Positions 16,843-25,817 of a stretch of DNA of 64,000 nucleotides are shown in pieces. The translations under genes and the position numbers were made by a program. The DNA is from Mucilaginibacter sp. SG564 (GTDB lineage Bacteria > Bacteroidota > Bacteroidia > Sphingobacteriales > Sphingobacteriaceae), in the NCBI RefSeq assembly GCF_013149275.1, contig NZ_JABGNA010000007.1, positions 190,448-254,447 on the forward strand. The letters run 5' to 3'. The notes under the pieces were generated by a model. That model saw nothing but the letters and a program-made list of their open reading frames with translations, ran no database searches and was not told the origin of the DNA. The first letter of the stretch is position 1. Every line of letters begins with the position of its first letter.

Positions 16843-18447
16843 TTATTTAAGCTGTAAAAACTGGATAAAAGCCAGTACAGAATCATTGATCTTATCAAAA
16901 ACCAGCGAAGGCATAATGCCCAAAGCCAGCGCTATCAGCGCGAGGGGTGCCAGGGTCAGTTTCTCGCGCAAATTGAGGTCAGTAAGGGCTATTTTCCAAA
17001 CATTACCGCCCTTTAATGATTCGGTGCCGAAAAACATGCGCTGCAATGTCCACAAAAAATAAGCGGCGCTCAGTAATATACCTACCGAACCGCAAACGGC
17101 CATCCAGTAAGGTAATAAACCATTTACCGTTGGCGATTTAAAAGCACCGGTTAAAGAAAATGCCTCGGCCACAAATGCCGAAAAGCCCGGTAAACCCAAC
17201 GACGCGAAAAACGCGATCATCACAAAAGCGGTGTATTGTGGCATCAGCGTACCCAATCCCCGGAAATGGTTGATACCCCGGTCGTGCACCCTGTTGTACA
17301 GCACACCCACCAAAAAGAATAGCATGGTTGATAAAAACCCGTGGCTCACCATTTGCATTACCGCGCCGCTAACACCCTCGGCGGTTTGTGAGGCGATACC
17401 TAACAGCACAAAGCCCATGTGCGATACGGACGAATAAGCGATCATCCTTTTCAGATCTTTTTGAGCCAGGGCATTGAAAGCACCGTATAAGATAGATATC
17501 ACACCTAATAGTCCCAACCAGAACGCACCTGTCGTGGCCACCTCGGGGAAGATGCCTAAACAAATACGGATGATACCGTACCCCCCTATCTTGAGCAGGA
17601 TACCTGCCAGTATGATAGATACCGGGGTTGGCGCTTCCACGTGTGCATCGGGCAGCCAGGTATGCAAGGGCACTACCGGTACTTTGATGGCAAAAGCAAC
17701 GAACAATACCACAAAACCAACCGTACGCGCAGGCATGCCCAATATGGTTTGATGACCTGCAATGGCAAACACAGACTGTGCATTGTAGTTGGCAGGGTTC
17801 ATCATCTGGATGATATTAAAGGTATGATTGCCCGTTGCAGGGTCGGTAACGGAAAGGTACAGCCCCACCATCACCAGCAGCATAAATACCGAACCGAATA
17901 AGGTATACAGGAAAAATTTGATGGCCGCGTATTCCCTGCGCGCGCCACCCCACATCCCGATGAGGAAATACAGCGGTAACAGCATCAGCTCATAAAACAG
18001 GTAGAACAGAAAGAAATCCAACGCGCAGAATACGCCGATAACCGCCATATTCAACAGTAAAAACAGCAGGAAGAAACCTTTGAGATTACTCTTGATCTCC
18101 CATGACGACAGTGTGGCGATCACCATTACCAGCGATGTCATCACCAGCAGGCTGATAGACATGCCATCGATGCCTACAAAATAATCGATCTGCATTTTGC
18201 CCATGCTGCCCAGGTTAAGGGAGATCCAGGGAAGTTTCTGCACAAACTGGAACTGATCCTCATGATTAATACCCCCATAAGCCGCACCCGTTTTAAAATG
18301 CAGGTACATCCATATGCTGATGCCTAATTGTATCAGCGTAGCCGCTAGCGTGAGGTACTTAAAGCAGCCCCGCACAGACGACGGCAACACCATAATGATA
18401 AGGCCGAACAGTACAGGTACCAGTAATAGTAAGGTTAGTATATTCAT
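16843..18447 (-). CDS. nuoM: NADH-quinone oxidoreductase subunit M
   Basis: A 534-residue antiporter-like complex I subunit. Diagnostic segments: FFLFYLFYELMLLPLYFLIGMWGG (TM5 Glu), VVPLHTWLPDAHVEAPTPVS (TM7 Lys region) and DLKRMIAYSSVSHMGFVLLG. It is translated after nuoL in the operon; a word-tandem inverted repeat fills the 125-nt gap between them. Confidence 0.96.
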   Translation of the reverse strand: MNILTLLLLVPVLFGLIIMVLPSSVRGCFKYLTLAATLIQLGISIWMYLHFKTGAAYGGINHEDQFQFVQKLPWISLNLGSMGKMQIDYFVGIDGMSISLLVMTSLVMVIATLSSWEIKSNLKGFFLLFLLLNMAVIGVFCALDFFLFYLFYELMLLPLYFLIGMWGGARREYAAIKFFLYTLFGSVFMLLVMVGLYLSVTDPATGNHTFNIIQMMNPANYNAQSVFAIAGHQTILGMPARTVGFVVLFVAFAIKVPVVPLHTWLPDAHVEAPTPVSIILAGILLKIGGYGIIRICLGIFPEVATTGAFWLGLLGVISILYGAFNALAQKDLKRMIAYSSVSHMGFVLLGIASQTAEGVSGAVMQMVSHGFLSTMLFFLVGVLYNRVHDRGINHFRGLGTLMPQYTAFVMIAFFASLGLPGFSAFVAEAFSLTGAFKSPTVNGLLPYWMAVCGSVGILLSAAYFLWTLQRMFFGTESLKGGNVWKIALTDLNLREKLTLAPLALIALALGIMPSLVFDKINDSVLAFIQFLQLK

Positions 18448-18465
18448 GCGTCGTGTTAAATCTTG

Positions 18466-18553
18466 GAGCCAGGAATCAAGAGATAAGAATCAAGAAAATA
18501 ATAGTTGGTAATTAAACCCCAATTTTAATACCGGGCTCCCGGCTCTTGATTCT
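18466..18553. repeat. Word-tandem inverted repeat between nuoL and nuoM
   Basis: GAATCAAGAG (18473-18482) pairs with CTCTTGATTC (18543-18552), and GAGCC / GGCTC words extend the similarity outward. A second word (AAGAATCAAGA) follows the left arm. It interrupts an operon, so it is unlikely to be an efficient terminator here. Confidence 0.65.
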
Positions 18554-18572
18554 AACTTCTTGCTTCTCCTCC

Positions 18573-20627
18573 CTATATCAATATTTTTAAAATAAACAAC
18601 AATAGTACGATCACCAGCATGCTAAACAGGTAATATTGTACTTTACCGCTTTGAAACTTACGTGCAAAATTGCCAATACTTTGCACTAGAGCGGCTAACA
18701 AATGCAAAAATCCATCAACAATATACTCGTCTGTCCAGGCGGCTAATTTGGCTATAGCGCCGCTGATACGCGCCAGCAAATGCAGCAAGCCATCCACAAC
18801 CGTACGGTCGATCCAGAAGCAGGCGCTGCCCAGGCGTAATACCGGGTTTACAATAGCCCGTTTATATAAATTGTCGATATACCATTGATTGTAAGATAAA
18901 CGGTAGAAATAGCCTCTTTGCGAAAAAGCAAAACCACTTTCCCAGGCATATATCCGGTAAGCAGTAAATAATACCAGCAAGCTGATCACATTAACACTAA
19001 TGGGTACCAGGCTATGGTAGATACTTTCCCCAGTGTTATGGGTAGATGATCTTAATCCTTCAAATAACCACGCACGCTCATAGGATAGTGGATTGAACGA
19101 AAACAATGGAAATAAACAGCAAACAGCCAACAATATCAAAGGCAAGGTATACGGCCAATTGCCATCGCCCAGGTGCAGTTTAACATCCGGTTTGGTTTTC
19201 AACAACCTGAACTCGCCAAAAAAAACTTTAAATATGAGCCGGGCCACATAAAACGCGGTTAACCAGCTGGTGAGCAGTGCTATCACCGGGATAATCTTAA
19301 ACCAGACATTCCGGCCGTCGCTCCATTCAAAAGCCTGTATCAGGATACCGTCTTTAGACAGATAACCCGAAGTAAGCGGCAAACCCACCAGGGCCAGCGC
19401 ACCTATAACGGCGGCTATAAAAGTAACCGGCAGTTTTTTGCGCAGGCCACCCATGTGTGTGATATCCTGCGGATCGATATCCAGGTGATTATCATCCTTG
19501 ATGTGCTGCATCTGGTGGATCACAATACCGGCCACCAAAAACAGCAGACATTTAAAAAAGGCGTGTGTCGCCAAATGAAACAGTGATGATGCATAAGCTC
19601 CTACCCCCATCGCCAGGATCATAAAACCCAATTGCGATATGGTGGAATAAGCCAGGATGCGCTTCAGATCGTTTTGCGTAAGTGCGATGGTTGCCGCCAT
19701 AAACGCGGTAAAGCAACCGATGCAGGCCAGTATAGTGAGTTCCATTTCGGTGAACATGGGATACACTCTGCCCAGCAAAAATACCCCTGCGGCAACCATA
19801 GTGGCGGCATGGATGAGGGCCGATACTGAGGTTGGGCCTTCCATAGCATCGGGCAGCCAGGTATGCAATGGAAATTGGGCCGACTTGGCTGCTACGGCCA
19901 GGAAAATACCGGCACAGGCTACATATTGCCAGATGGCTGGTATTTGACTAACCGGGCCTGCCCACAAACCATTTTTTATAACAGCTTGCGCGATCAGGCC
20001 TTTCCCGGCAAAGATAGTATCCATATCAAAAGTATGAAACTGCGCAAACAGGATAATGATGGCGCTCAGCAAGCCGATATCGCCTACCCTGTTCATGATG
20101 AAGGCTTTTTTATTGGCTTGTACGGCCTTGTCCTTTGTAAACCAGAAACCGATAAGCAAGTATGATGAAAAGCCCACCAGCTCCCAAAAGGCGTAGAACA
20201 ACACCAGACTATCTATCACCACCAAAGCCAGCATACTAAAGCAAAAGAAACTCAAATAGGTAAAATAACGGCTGCACCTGTCGTCGTGCTTCATGTACGC
20301 GGTAGAATAGATGTGTACCGGCAACGCGATAACCGACACCAGCAACAACATCAGTACCGAAAGATTATTGAGCAGGATGCCCGCATAAACCTGGGTTTGG
20401 CCAATGGTGAACCAAATACGCTGGGCATGTATCTGCGGGTGATTCCATACCGTTGCAAAAACTTTGGCAGATAATATGCAGCTTAACAAAATAGCTATAG
20501 TTGATATCCAACCTGCAGCTTTGCTTTTTACGGGCATACAAAAGTTGATCAACGCAGCAAGCAGCGGCAATGCTACGGCAGCAACCGTATAGTTTAAACT
20601 TTGTATGGAGTGTAAAAAGTTGTCCAA
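18573..20627 (-). CDS. nuoL: NADH-quinone oxidoreductase subunit L
   Basis: A 684-residue antiporter-like complex I subunit with the long C-terminal lateral helix expected for NuoL. Motifs include VLFYAFWELVGFSSYLLIGF, SAQFPLHTWLPDAMEGPTPV-like (here EGPTSVSALIHAATMVAAG) and DLKRILAYSTISQLGFM. The only usable start is TTG at 20627, because a stop codon lies in frame upstream and no ATG occurs before residue 31. It begins one base after the stop of the plug-like gene, so the two are probably translationally coupled. Confidence 0.95.
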   Translation of the reverse strand: MDNFLHSIQSLNYTVAAVALPLLAALINFCMPVKSKAAGWISTIAILLSCILSAKVFATVWNHPQIHAQRIWFTIGQTQVYAGILLNNLSVLMLLLVSVIALPVHIYSTAYMKHDDRCSRYFTYLSFFCFSMLALVVIDSLVLFYAFWELVGFSSYLLIGFWFTKDKAVQANKKAFIMNRVGDIGLLSAIIILFAQFHTFDMDTIFAGKGLIAQAVIKNGLWAGPVSQIPAIWQYVACAGIFLAVAAKSAQFPLHTWLPDAMEGPTSVSALIHAATMVAAGVFLLGRVYPMFTEMELTILACIGCFTAFMAATIALTQNDLKRILAYSTISQLGFMILAMGVGAYASSLFHLATHAFFKCLLFLVAGIVIHQMQHIKDDNHLDIDPQDITHMGGLRKKLPVTFIAAVIGALALVGLPLTSGYLSKDGILIQAFEWSDGRNVWFKIIPVIALLTSWLTAFYVARLIFKVFFGEFRLLKTKPDVKLHLGDGNWPYTLPLILLAVCCLFPLFSFNPLSYERAWLFEGLRSSTHNTGESIYHSLVPISVNVISLLVLFTAYRIYAWESGFAFSQRGYFYRLSYNQWYIDNLYKRAIVNPVLRLGSACFWIDRTVVDGLLHLLARISGAIAKLAAWTDEYIVDGFLHLLAALVQSIGNFARKFQSGKVQYYLFSMLVIVLLLFILKILI

Positions 20628-20628
20628 T

Positions 20629-21369
20629 TTATTTGGTATCTATTTTAACAAATGAAGGCGTACGACCATATCCCATCACATATTTCAAGTTAAGATCCAG
20701 AACCTTGTCATCTGAAAACGATTCATATATTTTTCTTATCCTGTCGTCTGTTGAGGTAATATACTTTTCTCCATTAATAATAAAAGTTAAACCCGCATCA
20801 CTTTGATGGTGCTTGTTCAGATACGTTTTGTATCCTGTTGAAAGCCGGCTTAACTTTTTTTGATATTGCTTAATGGCATAATTCCGGGTAACGGCAATTA
20901 AGGTAATTTTGCTTTTTAATGGATCTATAGTCGGTTTTTTATCATATTTTGAACTTAAAATACGGTTTCCCAGGTGAGCTATCTCCATTTTATTTGATCG
21001 CCTGCCATCTAAAAGATACTCTGTGATATCTTTTTCGCCCGGGGATGATTCCGCTGCAGATCTGCCAGTAACGTGGCCTTCTTTCATGGTGATCAGCATA
21101 GCGCCGTTTTTTCCTTTTTTCCCAAATACGGCCACTGCTTCAGTTGCCTTCAGCACTTTAAACTGAATAATATTATCGGTATTTAAGCTGTCTAATATAC
21201 CAGTGTAGGCCCTGCCATTAACCGTAATGTATGATCTGTTGCTGTCGATAGCGGCGCTGCACATGATCATCTTCTTTTTGGGGCCATCAACATAAAATGT
21301 ATCCCGTTTTTGCGCGAAGGCACCTGTACAAGCCAGTATGAAAATTATATATAACAGGCTCTTCATCAT
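20629..21369 (-). CDS. Secreted protein with TonB-receptor plug-like segments, embedded in the nuo operon
   Basis: A 246-residue protein with a signal peptide (1-20, ending AFAQ). Residues 46-98 resemble the plug domain end of SusC-type receptors: ITVNGRAYTGILDSL, then FKVLKATEAVAVFGKKG, then NGAMLITMKEG. A second, weaker plug-like unit (FIINGEKYI...YVMGYG) occupies about 195-236. There is no barrel. It starts in a TGATG overlap with the nuoK stop and ends one base before nuoL, so it is cotranscribed and probably translationally coupled with complex I genes. It is not a known Nuo subunit; its role is unknown. It could be a lineage-specific insertion of a cell-surface gene into the operon. Confidence 0.7.
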   Translation of the reverse strand: MMKSLLYIIFILACTGAFAQKRDTFYVDGPKKKMIMCSAAIDSNRSYITVNGRAYTGILDSLNTDNIIQFKVLKATEAVAVFGKKGKNGAMLITMKEGHVTGRSAAESSPGEKDITEYLLDGRRSNKMEIAHLGNRILSSKYDKKPTIDPLKSKITLIAVTRNYAIKQYQKKLSRLSTGYKTYLNKHHQSDAGLTFIINGEKYITSTDDRIRKIYESFSDDKVLDLNLKYVMGYGRTPSFVKIDTK

Positions 21370-21674
21370 CAATCTTTTAATTTATTAATCTCATTCGGAT
21401 CGATGGTTTTATACCGGCGATATACATTCAGGATAATAGCCAGTGCTACCGCCGTAGTGGCTGCGGCCAGCACAATGGCAAACAGGGCGAATATTTGTCC
21501 GCTGTTATTTACTTTATCATATTTACCAAAGGCCACCAGGTTTAAAATGGCAGCGTTCAGGATCAATTCGATGCCTATCAGTATCTGGATGGCGTTGCGT
21601 TTGGATACCACCATGTACAAACCTATACAAAACAATGCAACGCTTACTACCAGGAAATCGGTGAGTGTGATCAT
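21369..21674 (-). CDS. nuoK: NADH-quinone oxidoreductase subunit K
   Basis: A 101-residue three-helix complex I subunit of standard length. The conserved Glu residues lie in LIGIELILNAAILNLVAF, and the C-terminal half has FALFAIVLAAATTAVALAI. It overlaps nuoJ by 4 nt (ATGA) upstream and the plug-like gene by 1 nt downstream. Confidence 0.95.
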   Translation of the reverse strand: MITLTDFLVVSVALFCIGLYMVVSKRNAIQILIGIELILNAAILNLVAFGKYDKVNNSGQIFALFAIVLAAATTAVALAIILNVYRRYKTIDPNEINKLKD

Positions 21675-22219
21675 GCTTTGCCCTCCTTTCGTGATAAATG
21701 GGCCGAGCCTACCAGGGCTACAAGCAACAGGATAGATATGGCTTCGAAGGGCAACAGATAACGGGTCATCAGATTTACACCGATATTATCGATCATGATA
21801 TCCGTAGGAGTGACCTCATTTTTTAAGCTGATCGCATCTTTAACCCATGGCAGGTTATTAACATCCGCTTTAAACACCACATTAACCAGCACAATAAAAA
21901 ACAATACTGCTAAAATTATGGCAGGCAGCTTTTTTATGTTCAGGAATTTTCCTTCCTGCTTTTGTAGTACGTTGAGGGTTTCTTTGCCCGAAAGCATAAA
22001 GGCAAACAGGATGAGCACCAATATGCCACCCACGTATATCACCACCTGGGTTACGGCCACAAAATCGGCCAGGGCCAGTACATATAAGCCTGCAAGCGAA
22101 AACAGGGTCACAAAAAATACAAATATACTGCGCACCAGGTTTTTGCTCGATGCCGCGTACAATGCCGAAACTATGGCTATAAAACTTAGGAAATAAAAGA
22201 GTACGCGTACAAGGGTCAT
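21671..22219 (-). CDS. nuoJ: NADH-quinone oxidoreductase subunit J
   Basis: A 182-residue complex I membrane subunit. The pi-bulge helix segment VIYVGGILVLILFAFMLSG and the preceding FVTLFSLAGLYVLALADFVAVTQ are characteristic. It overlaps nuoI and nuoK by 4 nt each (ATGA), indicating coupled translation. Confidence 0.94.
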   Translation of the reverse strand: MTLVRVLFYFLSFIAIVSALYAASSKNLVRSIFVFFVTLFSLAGLYVLALADFVAVTQVVIYVGGILVLILFAFMLSGKETLNVLQKQEGKFLNIKKLPAIILAVLFFIVLVNVVFKADVNNLPWVKDAISLKNEVTPTDIMIDNIGVNLMTRYLLPFEAISILLLVALVGSAHLSRKEGKA

Positions 22220-22803
22220 GCTTCCCCCTCCTTTTTTTGCATGGCAGCCAGTTTGGCTGCCTGCTTTTCGGCTTGTTGCTGATCAAACAAAGCTCGTTTT
22301 TCGGCAGCAACTTCGGGCGACATGTCTGAAAACTGATAAGTAAGGTCGCTTAGCTGGAATACCGTTTTATCATACTGATTGGTCATTACGATGCATTCCG
22401 TTGGGCACACGATGGTACACAGACCGCAATACATGCATTTGGCCATATCAATATCAAACTTAGCAGCGTACAAGCGTTTGGTAGTACCATCAGATGTTTG
22501 CCCGATGGCTTCCGTCGCTTTGATCGATTCGATATCGATACAATTCACCGGACATACTTTGGCGCACAGATCGCATACAATACAATCATCCATCTCCACA
22601 TCGAGCTGATAACGGCCCACTTCGGGTACGGGCAGCTGTTGCTTAGGGTATTGAATAGTATTGGTACCCTCCAGTTGTTTAAAGTAATTATCGTCACTTA
22701 CGGTTGTGATCTTTCTGTCGGCATTAGAGGCAAAAAGATGTTTTATGGTAAGACTTAAACCTTTCCATGCCGTAGTAAAACCGTTAATTAACCTTTTAAA
22801 CAT
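22216..22803 (-). CDS. nuoI: NADH-quinone oxidoreductase subunit I (two 4Fe-4S clusters)
   Basis: A 195-residue ferredoxin-like complex I subunit carrying clusters N6a and N6b. The two cluster motifs are CIVCDLCAKVCPVNCIDIE and CMYCGLCTIVCPTECI. The C-terminus adds an Ala/Lys-rich helix (EKQAAKLAAMQKKEGEA) beyond the core. It lies 149 nt after nuoH and overlaps nuoJ by 4 nt. Confidence 0.96.
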   Translation of the reverse strand: MFKRLINGFTTAWKGLSLTIKHLFASNADRKITTVSDDNYFKQLEGTNTIQYPKQQLPVPEVGRYQLDVEMDDCIVCDLCAKVCPVNCIDIESIKATEAIGQTSDGTTKRLYAAKFDIDMAKCMYCGLCTIVCPTECIVMTNQYDKTVFQLSDLTYQFSDMSPEVAAEKRALFDQQQAEKQAAKLAAMQKKEGEA

Positions 22804-22945
22804 CGACCGTTGATTTGTATAATTACGTTGATTCCGCTGATTTTTATTCTTTTATCTGAACCTTGATTTTTAGGATTCAGGGATTACCTTGATTTCTTTT
22901 CTTATTTATTTTTTATCTTATTTCTTGATTCTTATCTCTTGCCTC
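22804..22945. repeat. Single-arm GATT-rich word repeat between nuoH and nuoI
   Basis: The gap holds repeated words GTTGATT, CTGATTTTT, CTTGATTTTT, CTTGATTTCTT and CTTGATTCTTATCTCTTGC without a clear complementary arm. It resembles half of the inverted repeats seen in other gaps. Confidence 0.45.
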
Positions 22946-22952
22946 TCTCCAT

Positions 22953-24023
22953 TTACATTAACCATAGCCTCCACACACCCGATATCAGCATACAGGCAAA
23001 AGCCAGTGGCGTAAGCACCTTCCAGCAAAGGTTCATCAGCTGATCTACCCGGAAACGGGGCAGTGTCCACCTGATCCACATCTGTACGGCTACCAGCCCA
23101 AGGGTTTTCAGGCTTACCCACAAAATACCCCAGGCCATACCTGTTGTCCAAGTAGCCAGATGCGCCGGTCCTATGTTCGGCAAAGGCGTATTCCAGGCGC
23201 CCAGGAACAAGATAACCCCAATCATAGATACCAGGAACATCATCGAATACTCGGCCAAAAACACCAGGGCAAACCTGATGCCTGTAAACTCGGTATGGAA
23301 ACCGGCTACCAGTTCTGATTCTGCCTCAGGGATATCAAAAGGTGCACGGTTACTTTCGGCCAGTGAAGCTATAAAATAGATTACAAAGGCGATAATGAGA
23401 TGTGGAGCACGGAATATGTTCCAGCTAAACAGACCACCTATTTTCGTAACATCCCAAAAGCCTAAGAATTTTATTTTTTCGCCCGCCAGAATGCCCTGTT
23501 GCATAGCTACATCCTGCAGATTGAGGGTTTGCGCTATCATCACTACGGCTATAATGGCAAAACCTGCAGGTATCTCATACGAGATGATCTGCGCAGCGGA
23601 GCGCATAGCGCCCAAAATAGAATATTTATTGTTTGATCCCCAGCCTGCCATCAGAATGCCCAGAGTTTCTACCGAGATAATGGCAAATATGTAATAGATA
23701 CCCAGGTTTATTTTGGAGGGGACAAGTCCCGGCGCCCAGGGCAGGGCGGCAAAGCCCATATAAACCGCAATAAAAATTACCGCGGGCGCCAGCATGAACA
23801 ACCATTTATCGGCCGCCGCCGGGATGATGAGCTCCTTTTGGATCATTTTTAATATATCGGCCAGGGTTTGGAGCGAGCCAAACTTACCGGTTTCTGTTGG
23901 GCCAAGCCTGTCTTGTATAAATGCCGATATTTTGCGCTCGGCATAAACACCAAACAGCGCGAAAACGGCCGAAAAGCTAAACAACCCAATAGCTACAATA
24001 AAATATATCAGATAAGTATTCAA
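22953..24023 (-). CDS. nuoH: NADH-quinone oxidoreductase subunit H
   Basis: A 356-residue complex I subunit at the quinone site. AERKISAFIQDRLGPTETGKFG, GWGSNNKYSILGAMRSAAQIISYEIP and NRAPFDIPEAESELVAGFHTEF are its hallmark loops. The start is TTG at 24023; no in-frame ATG lies between it and the promoter element at 24046. The genes expected just before it (nuoA-G) are absent; murI precedes it, so the complex I genes are split between loci. Confidence 0.95.
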   Translation of the reverse strand: MNTYLIYFIVAIGLFSFSAVFALFGVYAERKISAFIQDRLGPTETGKFGSLQTLADILKMIQKELIIPAAADKWLFMLAPAVIFIAVYMGFAALPWAPGLVPSKINLGIYYIFAIISVETLGILMAGWGSNNKYSILGAMRSAAQIISYEIPAGFAIIAVVMIAQTLNLQDVAMQQGILAGEKIKFLGFWDVTKIGGLFSWNIFRAPHLIIAFVIYFIASLAESNRAPFDIPEAESELVAGFHTEFTGIRFALVFLAEYSMMFLVSMIGVILFLGAWNTPLPNIGPAHLATWTTGMAWGILWVSLKTLGLVAVQMWIRWTLPRFRVDQLMNLCWKVLTPLAFACMLISGVWRLWLM

Positions 24024-24045
24024 GGGGTCTATTTTGCTTAAACCG

Positions 24046-24053
24046 CAAACTTA
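24046..24053 (-). promoter_or_regulatory. Bacteroidota -7 element (TAAGTTTG) of the nuoH operon
   Basis: TAAGTTTG on the minus strand ends 22 nt before the nuoH start and fits TAnnTTTG. It supports an independent transcript beginning at nuoH. Confidence 0.5.
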
Positions 24054-24110
24054 CTAAATGTTATACTATTTTAGGGAGGTAAGTTATATTAAGTTGGTGG
24101 GGATTATGGG

Positions 24111-24243
24111 GTAGTGAGTAGTCAGTTGGGAGTGGTGAGTGATCAAAGTTGAGTAATGATTGCAACAACACCTCTGATCGGGTGTCCTTATAATAATACT
24201 GCAGCAAATCATCACTCACAACTGACCACTCCCAACTCACTAC
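24111..24243. repeat. Word-tandem inverted repeat after murI
   Basis: The left arm (24111-24143) is built from GTAGTGAGTAGTCAGTTGGG and GAGTGGTGAGTGAT; the right arm (24209-24243) holds the complementary words in permuted order (ATCACTCACAACTGACCA, CTCCCAACTCACTAC). A small inner pair ACACCT...AGGTGT-like (ACACC/GGTGT) lies at the centre. The right arm ends at the murI stop codon. Confidence 0.75.
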
Positions 24244-25083
24244 TTAGCACTTCACCAGATCATTGGCAGATATAAAGGTCGACTTTACCGGGGCCGAGAA
24301 AAACAGTGAAGCGTGATGATCAAAATCGGCAGTATCATCTGTTGTGGTGAAAAAGTCCCTGGTTCCGCCGCGGCTTAAATTTGTTTCTATTTCGGGATGG
24401 CGCAGCAGGTAATCAACCAGGCTTTTGGCCACAATATCGCCCTGGCCAATCACTTTAACATGCGCGGGTAAATTGGCTTCTATTTTTTGCTGGATGATAG
24501 GATAATGTGTGCAGGCCAATAAAATGGTATCTATCTGCGATGACTGCGCCATGATCTGATCGAGGTATAATTTCACAAAGTAATCAGCTCCAGGCTGGTC
24601 GTACTCACCGTTTTCGATCAACGGAACCCAAAGCGGGCAGGCTTGCTGGTAAACCTTAATGTCAGGAAAAAAACGCTGGATCTCCAAAAGATATGAGCCC
24701 GATTGCACCGTGCCCTTTGTACCTAATACGCCAATTTCTTTGGTGCTGCTAAAGTCGCCCACCACCTCGGCAGTTGGGCGTATCACGCCGAGCACCCTCT
24801 TTGTAGGATCAACTGTTTTAAGATCCTGCTGCTGAATGGTACGCAGAGCTTTGGCCGATGCAGTATTGCAGGCCAGTATAACCAACGGACAACCCTGGTC
24901 AAAAAGCCACTGTACACACTCCCAGGTGTACTGATGAATGGTGTTGAATGAGCGGTTGCCATAAGGCGCCCGGGCGTTATCGCCCATGTATATATAGTCG
25001 TACTCCGGAAGCTTTTCAATAATTGATTTAAAAACGGTAAGGCCTCCAAAGCCCGAATCGAAAATACCTATAGGTTGACACAT
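24244..25083 (-). CDS. murI: Glutamate racemase
   Basis: A 279-residue cofactor-independent racemase making D-glutamate for peptidoglycan. IGIFDSGFGGLTVFKSI is the N-terminal signature; the two catalytic Cys are in VILACNTASAKAL and ILLACTHYPII. It closes the minus-strand envelope cluster that begins near 34 kb; a terminator and a repeat separate it from ompH. Confidence 0.96.
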   Translation of the reverse strand: MCQPIGIFDSGFGGLTVFKSIIEKLPEYDYIYMGDNARAPYGNRSFNTIHQYTWECVQWLFDQGCPLVILACNTASAKALRTIQQQDLKTVDPTKRVLGVIRPTAEVVGDFSSTKEIGVLGTKGTVQSGSYLLEIQRFFPDIKVYQQACPLWVPLIENGEYDQPGADYFVKLYLDQIMAQSSQIDTILLACTHYPIIQQKIEANLPAHVKVIGQGDIVAKSLVDYLLRHPEIETNLSRGGTRDFFTTTDDTADFDHHASLFFSAPVKSTFISANDLVKC

Positions 25084-25092
25084 TCAATTAAT

Positions 25093-25184
25093 GAATTAGT
25101 GATTTATTGAATTAGTGATTTATTTGTCAGAATCAGAATTTTAAAATGATCAGAATTATTTTGGAAACTCTAAAATTCTGATTC
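25093..25184. repeat. Tandem 16-mer plus 14-bp inverted repeat upstream of murI
   Basis: GAATTAGTGATTTATT occurs twice head to tail (25093-25108, 25109-25124). It is followed by a perfect 14-bp inverted repeat, GAATCAGAATTTTA (25130-25143) with 25171-25184, the same word as at 1041-1149. Confidence 0.8.
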
Positions 25185-25200
25185 AGACATATACAAAAAT

Positions 25201-25237
25201 AAAAAAAGCGCCGCGTAAATACGCGGCGCTTTTTTTT
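25201..25237 (-). terminator. Intrinsic terminator of the bamA-ompH operon
   Basis: AAAGCGCCGCG pairs with CGCGGCGCTTT around TAAATA, with A and T runs on both sides. It lies 21 bp past the second ompH stop. Confidence 0.9.
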
Positions 25238-25257
25238 AAATGACTAATAGTTGATGC

Positions 25258-25770
25258 TTATTTTAATCCTAATTTCAATTTAACAGCAGCCATCAGGTCG
25301 TCAGCATCCGGAGATACCAATAAACTTACCTGTGAAGAATCCAATACATATGCGTATCCTTTTTCTTTGGCAACAGCGTTAACAGCAGCAGTAGCTTTAT
25401 CAATTAATGGTTTACCCAACTCTTGTCTTTTTTGATCAACTTGTTGCTGAGCATTGTTTTGATAATCCTGCATGCGTTTTTGCATATCCTGTAATTCATT
25501 ACCTTTTGCTGTACGTACTGCGTCAGTCATAGTACCCTGGTTTTTTTGAAACTCGGTACCTTTTGCAGTGTACTCATTATTCATGGTAGTAAGCTGATCA
25601 ATAAATGTTTTTTGATAAGCCTGCATCTGAGTGGTCACAGTTTTAGTCTCAGGCATCATGTCAATTAATTGATTAAAATTAATGTGCCCGATCTTAGTCT
25701 GCGCATTGGCAAAGTTGCCCGCAAATAACATACCTACTGCAACTAAAGCAACTTTAAATAGTTTTTTCAT
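25258..25770 (-). CDS. OmpH/Skp family periplasmic chaperone (second copy)
   Basis: A 170-residue protein with a signal peptide (LFAGNFANAQ). After the conserved IGHINFNQLIDMMPE segment comes a long charged coiled coil (about residues 45-125), the tentacle region of Skp, which escorts unfolded outer membrane proteins. It follows the first ompH by 47 nt; the pair sits directly after bamA, which inserts those proteins. Confidence 0.88.
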   Translation of the reverse strand: MKKLFKVALVAVGMLFAGNFANAQTKIGHINFNQLIDMMPETKTVTTQMQAYQKTFIDQLTTMNNEYTAKGTEFQKNQGTMTDAVRTAKGNELQDMQKRMQDYQNNAQQQVDQKRQELGKPLIDKATAAVNAVAKEKGYAYVLDSSQVSLLVSPDADDLMAAVKLKLGLK

Positions 25771-25817
25771 TGTTCTTGTCCTGTGTTTAATAATAGTCTG
25801 TTTATTTATTCAAAAAT

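Noticed and set aside
25093..25124. Possible start of a CRISPR array (tandem 16-mer)
   Set aside because: Only two copies, directly adjacent with no spacers, and no cas genes.
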